From positions 1 to 9,050 of the forward strand of contig JACMLA010000071.1 of NCBI GenBank assembly GCA_014379815.1: a stretch of DNA of 9,050 nucleotides, read 5' to 3'. Origin of the DNA: Bryobacteraceae bacterium (GTDB lineage: Bacteria > Acidobacteriota > Terriglobia > Bryobacterales > Bryobacteraceae). This document shows positions 1 to 5,797 of this stretch, piece after piece; the first letter of the stretch is position 1, and every line of letters begins with the position of its first letter. The position numbers and the translations under genes were made by a program. The notes beneath the pieces are model-generated. The model had not been told where the DNA came from, did not search any database, and saw only the letters and a program-made list of their open reading frames with translations.

Positions 1-464
1 CCTACTTCCCGCCCCACATCTCGGATCCTGACCCTGAAGTACGCAAGCAGGCAATCAGCGGCATTGGATACCTCAGCATTGCTGGCAGCTCAGAAAAGCT
101 GAAGGAGTATTTCAACGACTCCGACTACCGGCCCAATGCATTGTTTGCCTATGCACTCTCTGTGCGTGCGGAGGTAACACCCGGGCGCGTACGTGCTCTG
201 CTGCGGCGAATCGACGAGTCAGCCAATGGTCTGACTGAAGAAGAGGACGCTCTTGTCAAAATGGCGCTGGACGAGCGCCTGATGCTGAACGGGCACAAGC
301 CCGTCTTCGACACTGACGAGGAAGAAGAATCAGAGGAAGACTCTGCTCCAGTGTCTTCGTCCCCGCAGGCGCCTGCACCCACGCCAGTGGCAGCCAAGAC
401 AGGGCGCAACGACCCGTGCCCGTGCGGAAGCGGCAAAAAGTACAAGAAGTGCCATGGGGCCTGA
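1..464 (+). CDS. SEC-C motif protein with HEAT-like segment, 3' part (5' end outside window)
   Basis: The frame is open from base 3 to the TGA at 462-464, giving about 153 visible residues, and the gene begins upstream of the window. An in-frame TTG at 141 is not a credible start because the reading frame and the helical-repeat pattern run straight through it. The first visible part ([18 protein letters not shown]) resembles one HEAT/armadillo-type helical repeat. An acidic stretch ([10 protein letters not shown]) and a Pro/Ala-rich linker follow, then a C-terminal SEC-C motif, [18 protein letters not shown]. The CxCG...KKCHG pattern is the zinc-binding module known from the SecA C-terminus, where it contacts SecB and ribosomes. 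The same module is attached to many unrelated proteins. I infer a zinc-binding adaptor-like protein built from helical repeats. The sequence does not show its partner. It is not SecA, because no helicase motifs are visible. Confidence 0.8.
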   Translation, partial: YFPPHISDPDPEVRKQAISGIGYLSIAGSSEKLKEYFNDSDYRPNALFAYALSVRAEVTPGRVRALLRRIDESANGLTEEEDALVKMALDERLMLNGHKPVFDTDEEEESEEDSAPVSSSPQAPAPTPVAAKTGRNDPCPCGSGKKYKKCHGA

Positions 465-504
465 TCAAAAGCGCGGAGTGCTGAAAGTCGAAGTCGGCCT
501 TGCA

Positions 505-513
505 TGCTAGAGT
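505..513 (+). promoter_or_regulatory. Candidate extended -10 box (TGC-TAGAGT) before the transketolase genes
   Basis: TGCTAGAGT lies 14 bases before the ATG at 528, in the 63-base gap after the SEC-C gene. It fits an extended -10 (TGn plus a TATAAT-like hexamer). No good -35 is visible at 16-18 bases upstream. Transcription from it would begin very near the start codon, leaving little or no leader, and no strong Shine-Dalgarno sequence is present. This is an inference from pattern only. Confidence 0.35.
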
Positions 514-527
514 GAAATCCAGTCCAT

Positions 528-1349
528 ATGACCCAAACGAAAAATGTGGAGCAGTTGGCGGAAATCTGCCGGACAACACGGCGGCAAATTCTGGAGATGA
601 TCACCGCCGCGAAGTCCGGCCACCCAGGCGGTTCTCTGTCCGCGGTTGAAATTCTGGTCACGTTGTACTTCGATGTTCTCCGGCATGATCCGGCAAAGCC
701 AGAATGGTCCGATCGCGATCGCATCATCCTTTCCAAAGGTCATGCGTGTCCGGTTCTGTACTCCGTAATGGCCCAGTCTGGCTACACTCCGGTAGACCAG
801 CTGAATACACTACGACAGATGGGCTCCATCTATCAGGGCCATCCTGACGTCCGCTTCATACCAGCTCTCGAAGCCTCCACAGGGTCTCTCGGTCAGGGAC
901 TTTCGATTGGAATTGGCATGGCCCTCGGCACCAAGCTGGATGGCAAACCGAGCCGTACTTACGTGATCCTCGGTGACGGAGAATCGCAGGAAGGTCAGAT
1001 CTGGGAAGCAGCTATGTTCGCGCCATTTCACAAGATGGACAACATCGTTTGCATCGTGGACTACAACCACATCCAGCTGGATGGCTTCGTCAAAGACATC
1101 ATGGATCTTGAACCTCTAACAGACAAATGGAAGTCCTTTGGATGGCATACTCTCAGCATTGATGGCCACAGTATTCCGGCTCTGCAGTCAGCCTTTGCCG
1201 AAGCCGAGGCCACTAAAGGTATACCTACCTGCATCATCGCCAATACCGTGAAGGGCAAAGGCGTATCTTTCATGGAGAACAACCCGAAATACCACGGTGT
1301 TGCACCCACTAACGACGAACTCGAAAAAGCTTTGAAAGAGGTTGCGTAA
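528..1349 (+). CDS. Transketolase, N-terminal (TPP pyrophosphate-binding) subunit
   Basis: The 273-residue protein corresponds to the first domain of transketolase, which moves two-carbon ketol units between sugar phosphates in the non-oxidative pentose phosphate pathway. Visible landmarks are GHPGGSLSAVEILVTLYF (residues 31-48), the SKGH histidine (His72), GHP (104-106), TGSLGQG (118-124), and the thiamine-diphosphate/metal motif starting GDGESQEGQIWEAAM (149-163) and closing at Asn180. KGKG and YHG occur near residues 242-257. The length is that expected for an N-terminal half enzyme. The ATG at 528 is chosen because it gives the usual short N-terminus before the first conserved helix. The stop overlaps the next ATG by one base (TAATG), which suggests coupled translation with the C-terminal subunit. 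The function of the two-gene form is well established, but physiological substrates cannot be read from sequence, and an alternative DXS-like ketolase is less likely. Confidence 0.93.
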   Translation: MTQTKNVEQLAEICRTTRRQILEMITAAKSGHPGGSLSAVEILVTLYFDVLRHDPAKPEWSDRDRIILSKGHACPVLYSVMAQSGYTPVDQLNTLRQMGSIYQGHPDVRFIPALEASTGSLGQGLSIGIGMALGTKLDGKPSRTYVILGDGESQEGQIWEAAMFAPFHKMDNIVCIVDYNHIQLDGFVKDIMDLEPLTDKWKSFGWHTLSIDGHSIPALQSAFAEAEATKGIPTCIIANTVKGKGVSFMENNPKYHGVAPTNDELEKALKEVA

Positions 1350-2314
1350 TGGCTGTCCGGACCAAATACGAACTCAAGCTAGGCGCTGCTACACGGGAAG
1401 CTTTCGGCAAAGCCCTTGTCGAACTCGGTCGGGAGCATAAAGACGTGGTCGTGCTGGACGCGGATCTTTCCAAATCCACGATGACCGCCGGTTTTGCAAA
1501 AGAATTCCCAGACCGCTTCTTCGAATGTGGCATCGCCGAAGCAAACATGATCTCCATTGCCGGTGGCCTTGCTGCCGCCGGAAAAATTCCCTTTGCCTCA
1601 AGCTTCTCCTGCTTCCTTCTAAATAAAGGATTCGAGCAGATGCGGGTTGCCGTCGCTTACCCGAACACAAACGCGAAATTCGTTGGAACGCACAGCGGCA
1701 TCAGCATCGGCGAAGACGGTCCCTCGCAGATGAGCATTGAAGACCTGGGCCTCGCCTGTTCCCTTCCTGGTTTTACGGTGGTCTCTCCCGCCGACGAGAT
1801 CTCCATGAAAGCGATCGTCAAGGCTGTTGCCATCCATCCGGGTCCGGTATTCGTGCGCGCAGGACGAATTAAAGTAGCTGTCATTTACAACGAATCTCAA
1901 CAATTTACCGTCGGCAAAGCGATTGAGCTGCAGGAAGGTACAGATGTCACCCTCATTGCACATGGCCTGATGGTGGCCGAAGCTCTCAAGGCTTCGGACA
2001 TGCTCGATTCGGAAGGTGTCTCCGCGCGTGTGCTCGACATGCACACAATCAAACCCATTGATCGTGAAGCAATCGCGCGAGCTGCCCGTGAGACAAAAGC
2101 AATTGTGGTCGCCGAGGAACATCTCACCGAATCGGGACTTGGCGTTCGCGTAGCGCAGGTCGTCTCACAGGAAGCGCCGTGTGTGATGGAATACGTCGGC
2201 ATCGAAAATACCTACGCGGAATCAGGAACACCCGACGGCTTACTGCAAAAGTATGGTCTGACCGCTGAGAAAGTTGCGGAAGCAGCAAGAAAAGTCGTTC
2301 GGCGTAAGTCATAA
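1349..2314 (+). CDS. Transketolase, C-terminal subunit (pyrimidine-binding and C-terminal domains)
   Basis: The 321-residue protein supplies the second half of the split transketolase. The GIAEANM motif (residues 61-67) carries the catalytic glutamate, Glu64, that activates the cofactor aminopyrimidine. THSGISIGEDGPSQMSIED (114-132) is the phosphosugar-binding and domain-core signature. The C-terminal domain (about 190-315) has the usual VTLIAHG...EAL...VLDMHTIKPIDRE pattern. At Gln127 (GPSQM), most bacterial and yeast enzymes have histidine in GPTHQ or GASHQ. Gln at this place is known from vertebrate transketolase, and GPSQM plus the later xVIYN and FTVGKA stretches look more like the animal-type family. 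A good ribosome binding site, GAAAGAGG at 1334-1341, lies seven bases before the ATG inside the upstream gene. The protein is expected to form an alpha2-beta2 enzyme with its upstream neighbour. Confidence 0.93.
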   Translation: MAVRTKYELKLGAATREAFGKALVELGREHKDVVVLDADLSKSTMTAGFAKEFPDRFFECGIAEANMISIAGGLAAAGKIPFASSFSCFLLNKGFEQMRVAVAYPNTNAKFVGTHSGISIGEDGPSQMSIEDLGLACSLPGFTVVSPADEISMKAIVKAVAIHPGPVFVRAGRIKVAVIYNESQQFTVGKAIELQEGTDVTLIAHGLMVAEALKASDMLDSEGVSARVLDMHTIKPIDREAIARAARETKAIVVAEEHLTESGLGVRVAQVVSQEAPCVMEYVGIENTYAESGTPDGLLQKYGLTAEKVAEAARKVVRRKS

Positions 2315-2322
2315 TACGGCAG

Positions 2323-2338
2323 GGCGGTAGAATCCGCC
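2323..2338 (+). promoter_or_regulatory. TAGAAT box in the loop of an inverted repeat, just before the histidine kinase start
   Basis: GGCGG (2323-2327) and CCGCC (2334-2338) are perfect complements flanking TAGAAT (2328-2333). The ATG of the kinase gene follows at 2345, only 11 bases after the box. The hexamer is TATAAT-like, so it may be the -10 element of a nearly leaderless promoter, with the repeat as an operator-like dyad. In the opposite reading it could be a weak hairpin after the transketolase genes, but no T-run follows, so it is a poor intrinsic terminator. The pattern is clear; the role is inferred. Confidence 0.35.
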
Positions 2339-2344
2339 TCTAAC

Positions 2345-3034
2345 ATGACCGAAACTCCGCAGTTCCTCAAACGCATGATCGTTTCGGCGATCAACGCGAG
2401 AGAGGTTGAGTCCGCAAGAGTGTCCCGGCTGCTTCACGATGAAGTCGGCCAGATTCTTACTGCGGTCGGACTGCAAATGGATGTGCTCAAATTAGATTAC
2501 CGGGGAGAAATTCCAGAAATTACTCCCCGCATTCATGAAATTCAGAAAATGCTGGACCAGGCGGTAGAACAGGTTCGCACGCTCAGTTATGATCTCAATC
2601 CTTCGATCGTTGAGCGCGCCGGTCTCTACTCCGCGCTCGACCGGCTGGTAGGGAGATTCCGCTCGCGTTACAAGGGCTCGCTCCGCTTCCTCTGGGACCC
2701 CGCACTACGAGTACCCGTCCAGGTAGGGAATATTTGGTATAGAATCGCGGAATTGGGATTAGATAACGCAGTAACCCATTCCGGAGCCGAGCGAATTGAA
2801 TTGCAGGTGCGTTCCTCAGCCAGACAATTTGTTCTCGAAGTCCGGGATGATGGATGCGGATTTGAAAGCGATGCTGTCGCCAGTCAGGCCACTGGTTTCG
2901 GATTGCTTCTCATGGAGCATTACGCCACGCAGGTTCCTTTAGCGCTGGAGGTTCGTAGCAAACCAGGCCAGGGAACGGTTGTCCGTGCCGCGTGGGCGCG
3001 CGCAAAATCGAACACAGAAAGCGCAGAGTCCTGA
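2345..3034 (+). CDS. Short soluble histidine kinase (HisKA_3 / NarX-like HPK7 family)
   Basis: The 229-residue protein is a minimal sensor kinase. The dimerisation and phosphoacceptor helix carries ARVSRLLHDEVGQILTAVGL with phospho-accepting His31. HDEVGQ fits the HDxxxQ pattern associated in this family with phosphatase activity toward the partner regulator. The GHKL ATPase part shows an N-box-like LDNAVTHSGAERI (Asn141), a G1 box DDGCGF (168-173), GFGLLLM (184-190) and a final GQGT (208-211). No transmembrane segment, PAS, GAF or other sensing domain precedes the His helix; only about 20 residues do. The kinase must therefore sense through another protein or through its own fold. The response regulator begins five bases after its stop, marking it as the partner. 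There is no clear Shine-Dalgarno sequence before the ATG, which fits a leaderless start at the TAGAAT box. Confidence 0.9.
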   Translation: MTETPQFLKRMIVSAINAREVESARVSRLLHDEVGQILTAVGLQMDVLKLDYRGEIPEITPRIHEIQKMLDQAVEQVRTLSYDLNPSIVERAGLYSALDRLVGRFRSRYKGSLRFLWDPALRVPVQVGNIWYRIAELGLDNAVTHSGAERIELQVRSSARQFVLEVRDDGCGFESDAVASQATGFGLLLMEHYATQVPLALEVRSKPGQGTVVRAAWARAKSNTESAES

Positions 3035-3039
3035 GTTCT

Positions 3040-3720
3040 ATGCGATTTGAAATTCTCCTTGTAGACGACCACAAGATCATGCGGGATGGGATCAAAGCAA
3101 TCCTGCGTCACAGCGAAGAGTTCACCGTCGCAGGGGAAGCGGAGAACGGGGCCGATGCTGTGCAAATGGCCCGAAGGCTAAAGCCCGGTATGGTGCTAAT
3201 GGATATCGGCCTGCCTGGCTTGAATGGTATAGAGGCGACGACCGAAATCCTGCGCCATTGTCCCGAGACCCGGATCATTATTCTTTCGATGTATGATGAC
3301 GAGCATTCCGTGGTCAGTGCTATTCGTTCCGGGGCACGCGCCTTCGTCTTGAAGAAAGCGTCCGACAACGATCTCCTCGATGCGCTCCGCACGGTGGCGA
3401 AAGGTGGTTCCTACCTGAGTCCGCAAGTGTCCGATCGCTTGCTGCACCGGATTCAGCGCGGCGACCTTGAGTCGAAGCAGCTGACTCCGGCACTGGAAGG
3501 TCTGTCACCGAGGGAACTGCAGGTTTTGCGAATGGTTGCCGAGGGTAAGACCAGTAAAGAGATCGCCGTCATGCTCGATCTTGGATTGCAGACCGTTCGC
3601 AGTTACCGGAAAACCATGATGAAAAAGCTCGGCGTGAACAACGTAGCGGGTTTAACACAGCTCGCACTGTCCGCCGGCCTGACACGCTTCCCTGCACCGG
3701 AAGGCGTAACTCAGGAGTAG
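3040..3720 (+). CDS. NarL/FixJ-family response regulator (receiver plus LuxR-type HTH)
   Basis: The 226-residue DNA-binding regulator is the partner of the preceding kinase. The receiver domain (about 1-120) shows the acidic pair Asp9/Asp10, phosphoacceptor Asp55 in LMDIGLPG, Ser83 in ILSM and Lys105 in FVLKKA. The C-terminal LuxR-type helix-turn-helix (about 154-212) shows LSPRELQVLRMVAEGKTSKE and the recognition-helix region TVRSYRKTMMKKLGV. All key residues are present, so it should be phosphorylatable and bind DNA as a dimer. I choose the ATG at 3040 over an in-frame GTG at 2992. The ATG gives the normal receiver start (MRFEILLVDDH), while the GTG would add 16 basic residues and overlap the kinase gene by 43 bases. 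Targets are not visible. Proximity to the ccm genes makes respiratory control a guess only. Confidence 0.93.
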   Translation: MRFEILLVDDHKIMRDGIKAILRHSEEFTVAGEAENGADAVQMARRLKPGMVLMDIGLPGLNGIEATTEILRHCPETRIIILSMYDDEHSVVSAIRSGARAFVLKKASDNDLLDALRTVAKGGSYLSPQVSDRLLHRIQRGDLESKQLTPALEGLSPRELQVLRMVAEGKTSKEIAVMLDLGLQTVRSYRKTMMKKLGVNNVAGLTQLALSAGLTRFPAPEGVTQE

Positions 3721-3782
3721 TTGTTCCCTGCTTTTGCGAAACTGTGAGAACATTTGCGCTTATCCTCTACTAACTCAGCGAA

Positions 3783-4220
3783 ATGCCGCGGTACTTTGAA
3801 TATCCCCTGCAGCCCGTACCACAGATCGCTATCTACGAGAGTTCCGAGTCGTTGGCACGTGAACCAGCTAACGCGCAGACCGTAGCACTGCCGGCTACTC
3901 TGCTTCCCGTTGCATTCCAGTGGGACTGGACACCCGCCTATCCCATCGTAGTGTTCACAGGGCCCTTCTCAGGATCACTCACCCGGAAAGATCGCGAACA
4001 GATTTGGCAGCAATGGGGAGTTCCGGTATTAGAGTACCGGTTGGACCTCTTCGGAAACGTCATCGCAGAAGAATGCGAGGCCCGCGCAGGACTTCACGTC
4101 AGATCCGAAGCCACCACGCCCAGCGATGCTGAGTTCGATCAGTGTGCCTGCGGACTCTCGTCGCCCCGCATCCCTCCTTCGTCCGACAATCAATATCGTA
4201 ATTTGACTGTCGCAGCCTAA
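3783..4220 (+). CDS. Small protein resembling a reduced PaaK/CapK-type adenylate-forming ligase, probably non-catalytic
   Basis: The 145-residue protein is not in any family I can name with certainty. Residues about 56-110 look like the core of phenylacetate-CoA ligase/CapK proteins. LTRKDREQIWQQWGVPVLEY matches the helix before the YG(S/T)E motif, and FGNVIAEECEARAGLHV matches the following [F/G]GxIAxECExxxGLHV stretch. Near the C-terminus, CACGLSSPRI resembles the CxCGRxxPRI element of the same family. The intervening YGSTE-type catalytic motif reads YRLDL, so the Thr/Glu pair is gone. The ATP P-loop-like region and the whole N-terminal domain are absent. I infer a shrunken derivative, or a relic kept as a small protein, rather than an active ligase. 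The ATG at 3783 follows a 62-base gap and ccmB starts 38 bases after the stop. The resemblance is recalled from family patterns and was not searched. Confidence 0.6.
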   Translation: MPRYFEYPLQPVPQIAIYESSESLAREPANAQTVALPATLLPVAFQWDWTPAYPIVVFTGPFSGSLTRKDREQIWQQWGVPVLEYRLDLFGNVIAEECEARAGLHVRSEATTPSDAEFDQCACGLSSPRIPPSSDNQYRNLTVAA

Positions 4221-4228
4221 GAGAGGCT
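4214..4228 (+). other. Small hairpin over the stop of the ligase-like gene
   Basis: AGCCT (4214-4218) pairs with AGGCT (4224-4228) around a five-base loop, covering the TAA stop at 4218-4220. No T-run follows, so it is at most a weak pause or attenuator between this gene and ccmB. It may be chance. Confidence 0.2.
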
Positions 4229-4258
4229 TATCCGGAAGGGACCGCGTTACTCTGAAGG

Positions 4259-4939
4259 TTGAACTTCCTTCGCCAGAGCCTTACCATCACAGCAAAAGAC
4301 CTGCGCTCGGAAATCCGCAGTAAAGAGACCCTCAACGCCTCAGTATCCTTTTCTATCGTTATTCTTCTACTTTTCTCATTCGCCTTCGACCCCGATTCGC
4401 AGCAAATACAGGAAATGGCTGGCGGACTCCTCTGGCTGGTATTCGCCTTTGCGGGAGCACTGGTTATTAATCGCAGCTTCGCCCGCGATCTTCCCAATGA
4501 TTGTCTCGATGCCCTGCTCGCGTCACCAGTCTCCGGTGCGGCTCTGTTCTTCGGCAAAGCCATCGCTAACTTCATCCTCCTTCTGACAATCGAGGCCATC
4601 TCCCTTCCCATCTTTGGACTCTTCTACAACGTCAACTGGACCCGGCAGCTCGGTCAGCTGATTCTCGTAGTCGCGCTGGCAACCTGGGGTCTGTCCGTCG
4701 TGGGAACAACCTTCAGTGCTATGACGGTCAACATGCGTCTTCGCGAGCTGATGCTGCCCATGCTCGTGTATCCAATCATGATTCCGTGCCTGCTGGGGGC
4801 TATCCAGCTCAGCGCCGCGCTGATCAACGGCAAACCGATCGAAGGCGATCTCACTATCTGGCTGCGACTCCTCGCAGGCTTTGATGTAATCTATACGGCG
4901 TTATCTCTGGCATTGGTAGACAACGTTCTTCTGGGGTGA
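4259..4939 (+). CDS. ccmB: Heme exporter membrane subunit CcmB (cytochrome c maturation)
   Basis: The 226-residue integral membrane protein has about six hydrophobic segments (roughly 25-43, 55-71, 94-122, 131-154, 161-186, 200-225), the size and layout of CcmB. Family-like features are the N-terminal FLRQ...KDLRSEIRSKE on the cytoplasmic side, the FAFDPDSQ hinge after the first helix, NRSFARDLPNDCLDALLASP in the first large loop, and the pre-helix RLRELMLPMLVYP. CcmB pairs with the ATPase CcmA and, with CcmC and CcmD, handles release of heme-loaded CcmE. The start is the TTG at 4259: a TGA stop at 4253 prevents any upstream start, and the next methionine (residue 54) lies past the first helix. 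AAGG abuts the TTG directly, so ribosome placement is unusual. No ccmA lies upstream in this window, which is atypical. Confidence 0.9.
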   Translation: MNFLRQSLTITAKDLRSEIRSKETLNASVSFSIVILLLFSFAFDPDSQQIQEMAGGLLWLVFAFAGALVINRSFARDLPNDCLDALLASPVSGAALFFGKAIANFILLLTIEAISLPIFGLFYNVNWTRQLGQLILVVALATWGLSVVGTTFSAMTVNMRLRELMLPMLVYPIMIPCLLGAIQLSAALINGKPIEGDLTIWLRLLAGFDVIYTALSLALVDNVLLG

Positions 4940-4942
4940 ACC

Positions 4943-5635
4943 ATGCGGGAAAAAGTTCTCTACGTTACTGGCGCGGCGGCTCTTAGTCTCCTCGTCTGGA
5001 ATCTCTACACCATCTTTGTTGCTCTGCCTGACGAAATCGCGCAGGGTTCGATTTACCGGATCATCTTCTTCCATGTGCCGGCCGCTCTTACCTTCATGAT
5101 CGCGGCGTTTGCCAGCATGGTCGGCAGCGTCCTGTATCTCACCCGGCAAAAGTTTTCCTACGATGCGTTTGCCGCTGGCGTCACTGAAGTCAGCCTTGTG
5201 TTTGGAGCCGTTAACCTCATCACCGGAATGATCTGGGCACGCGTGATCTGGGGCGTCTGGTGGGCGTGGGATGCGCGCCTGACTTCCATGCTGATCTCGT
5301 GGCTTATGTATGGCGGATATCTGATGCTTCGCCAGGCCATCGACGAGCCCACACAGCGCGCACGTTTTTCCGCCGTGTTGTCCATATTCACCTTCCCCGG
5401 TGTCGTCATCACGTGGAAAGCCATCGACTGGTGGCGTACCCAGCATCCCGGCCCGGTCCTGTCGGTCCGCGGTGCAAAGGGTGGCATGGATCCTGCCATG
5501 GAGTCCACGCTCTACTGGAATCTCCTGGCAGTCGTACTCTTCGCAATCGTTCTTCTTGCCATTCGCATGCGTCAGGAGTCCACGCAGCGGGAGATCGACA
5601 GCCTTCGTCGCGAGCTTCACGCACAGGCGGTATAG
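4943..5635 (+). CDS. ccmC: Heme-handling protein CcmC (WWD domain, cytochrome c maturation)
   Basis: The 230-residue membrane protein has six predicted helices and the tryptophan-rich signature WGVWWAWDARLTS (residues 103-115), which binds heme on the periplasmic face. The two histidines expected to ligate the heme iron are His44 (FFHVPAA) and His168 (RTQHPG). Together with CcmE, it forms the heme delivery complex for c-type cytochrome assembly. The C-terminal tail (about 210-230) is charged and helical. GGGGTGA at 4933-4939 serves as a ribosome binding site and spans the ccmB stop, and the ATG at 4943 is three bases after that stop, so translation is probably coupled. The similar WWD proteins CcmF and NrfE are much longer, which makes CcmC (or CcsA-type misnaming) the only realistic choice. 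Confidence 0.93.
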   Translation: MREKVLYVTGAAALSLLVWNLYTIFVALPDEIAQGSIYRIIFFHVPAALTFMIAAFASMVGSVLYLTRQKFSYDAFAAGVTEVSLVFGAVNLITGMIWARVIWGVWWAWDARLTSMLISWLMYGGYLMLRQAIDEPTQRARFSAVLSIFTFPGVVITWKAIDWWRTQHPGPVLSVRGAKGGMDPAMESTLYWNLLAVVLFAIVLLAIRMRQESTQREIDSLRRELHAQAV

Positions 5636-5638
5636 AAT
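5631..5638 (+). promoter_or_regulatory. TATAGAAT box overlapping the ccmC stop, three bases before ccmD
   Basis: TATAGAAT covers the ccmC TAG stop (5633-5635), and the ccmD ATG is at 5642. The local context GGCGGTATAGAATCC repeats almost exactly the GGCGGTAGAATCC before the kinase gene at 2323. At three bases from the ATG it is too close for a standard transcript that includes the ATG, so it may be chance or serve another purpose. Confidence 0.2.
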
Positions 5639-5641
5639 CCT

Positions 5642-5797
5642 ATGGACAATCGTAACTTCCTCTTTATGTTCTATGGCTTTGCTGTCGCATGGTTAATCCC
5701 CATGCTGTACGTGCTGAGTCTAATGTCACGCGAAAAGAAACTTCGCCAGGAAATGCAGAGGCTCAAGACAATGATTGAAACCGGAGATCGCCGCTAA
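5642..5797 (+). CDS. ccmD: CcmD-like small membrane protein
   Basis: The 51-residue protein has one transmembrane helix (about residues 6-28, FLFMFYGFAVAWLIPMLYVL) followed by a basic, amphipathic tail (SREKKLRQEMQRLKTM), exactly the architecture of CcmD. The YGFAVAW stretch resembles the (F/Y)xYAxxW core seen in CcmD of other bacteria. CcmD links CcmC-CcmE to the CcmAB transporter and is needed for release of holo-CcmE. It lies in the expected place directly after ccmC, with six bases between stop and start, and its own TAA is followed at once by the next ATG. The gene is under 60 codons and is therefore easily missed. Sequence conservation in CcmD is weak, so the call leans on position and topology. 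Confidence 0.85.
   Translation: MDNRNFLFMFYGFAVAWLIPMLYVLSLMSREKKLRQEMQRLKTMIETGDRR

Noticed and set aside
141..464. Stand-alone 107-residue protein starting at TTG 141
   Set aside because: The same frame is open to the window edge and encodes a HEAT-like repeat across this point, so the TTG is an internal leucine codon.
149..736. Minus-strand open frame (195 codons) spanning the SEC-C gene end and transketolase start
   Set aside because: It is antisense to two genes with firm motifs, and the Ser/Arg-rich product is typical of shadow frames.
1619..2122. Minus-strand open frame (167 codons) opposite the transketolase C subunit
   Set aside because: It lies wholly inside a well supported gene and shows no domain or start signal.
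2992..3039. GTG start extending the response regulator by 16 residues
   Set aside because: The added residues are basic, absent from normal receiver domains, and would overlap the kinase gene by 43 bases. ATG at 3040 gives the standard receiver N-terminus.
5484..5500. TGGCA/TGCCA inverted repeat inside ccmC
   Set aside because: The five-base arms lie in the middle of a coding region with no nearby start or stop. It is expected by chance at this length.
4901..5620. Minus-strand open frame (239 codons) opposite ccmC
   Set aside because: It is a complement of the WWD-domain gene; its very charged, low-complexity product has no family resemblance.
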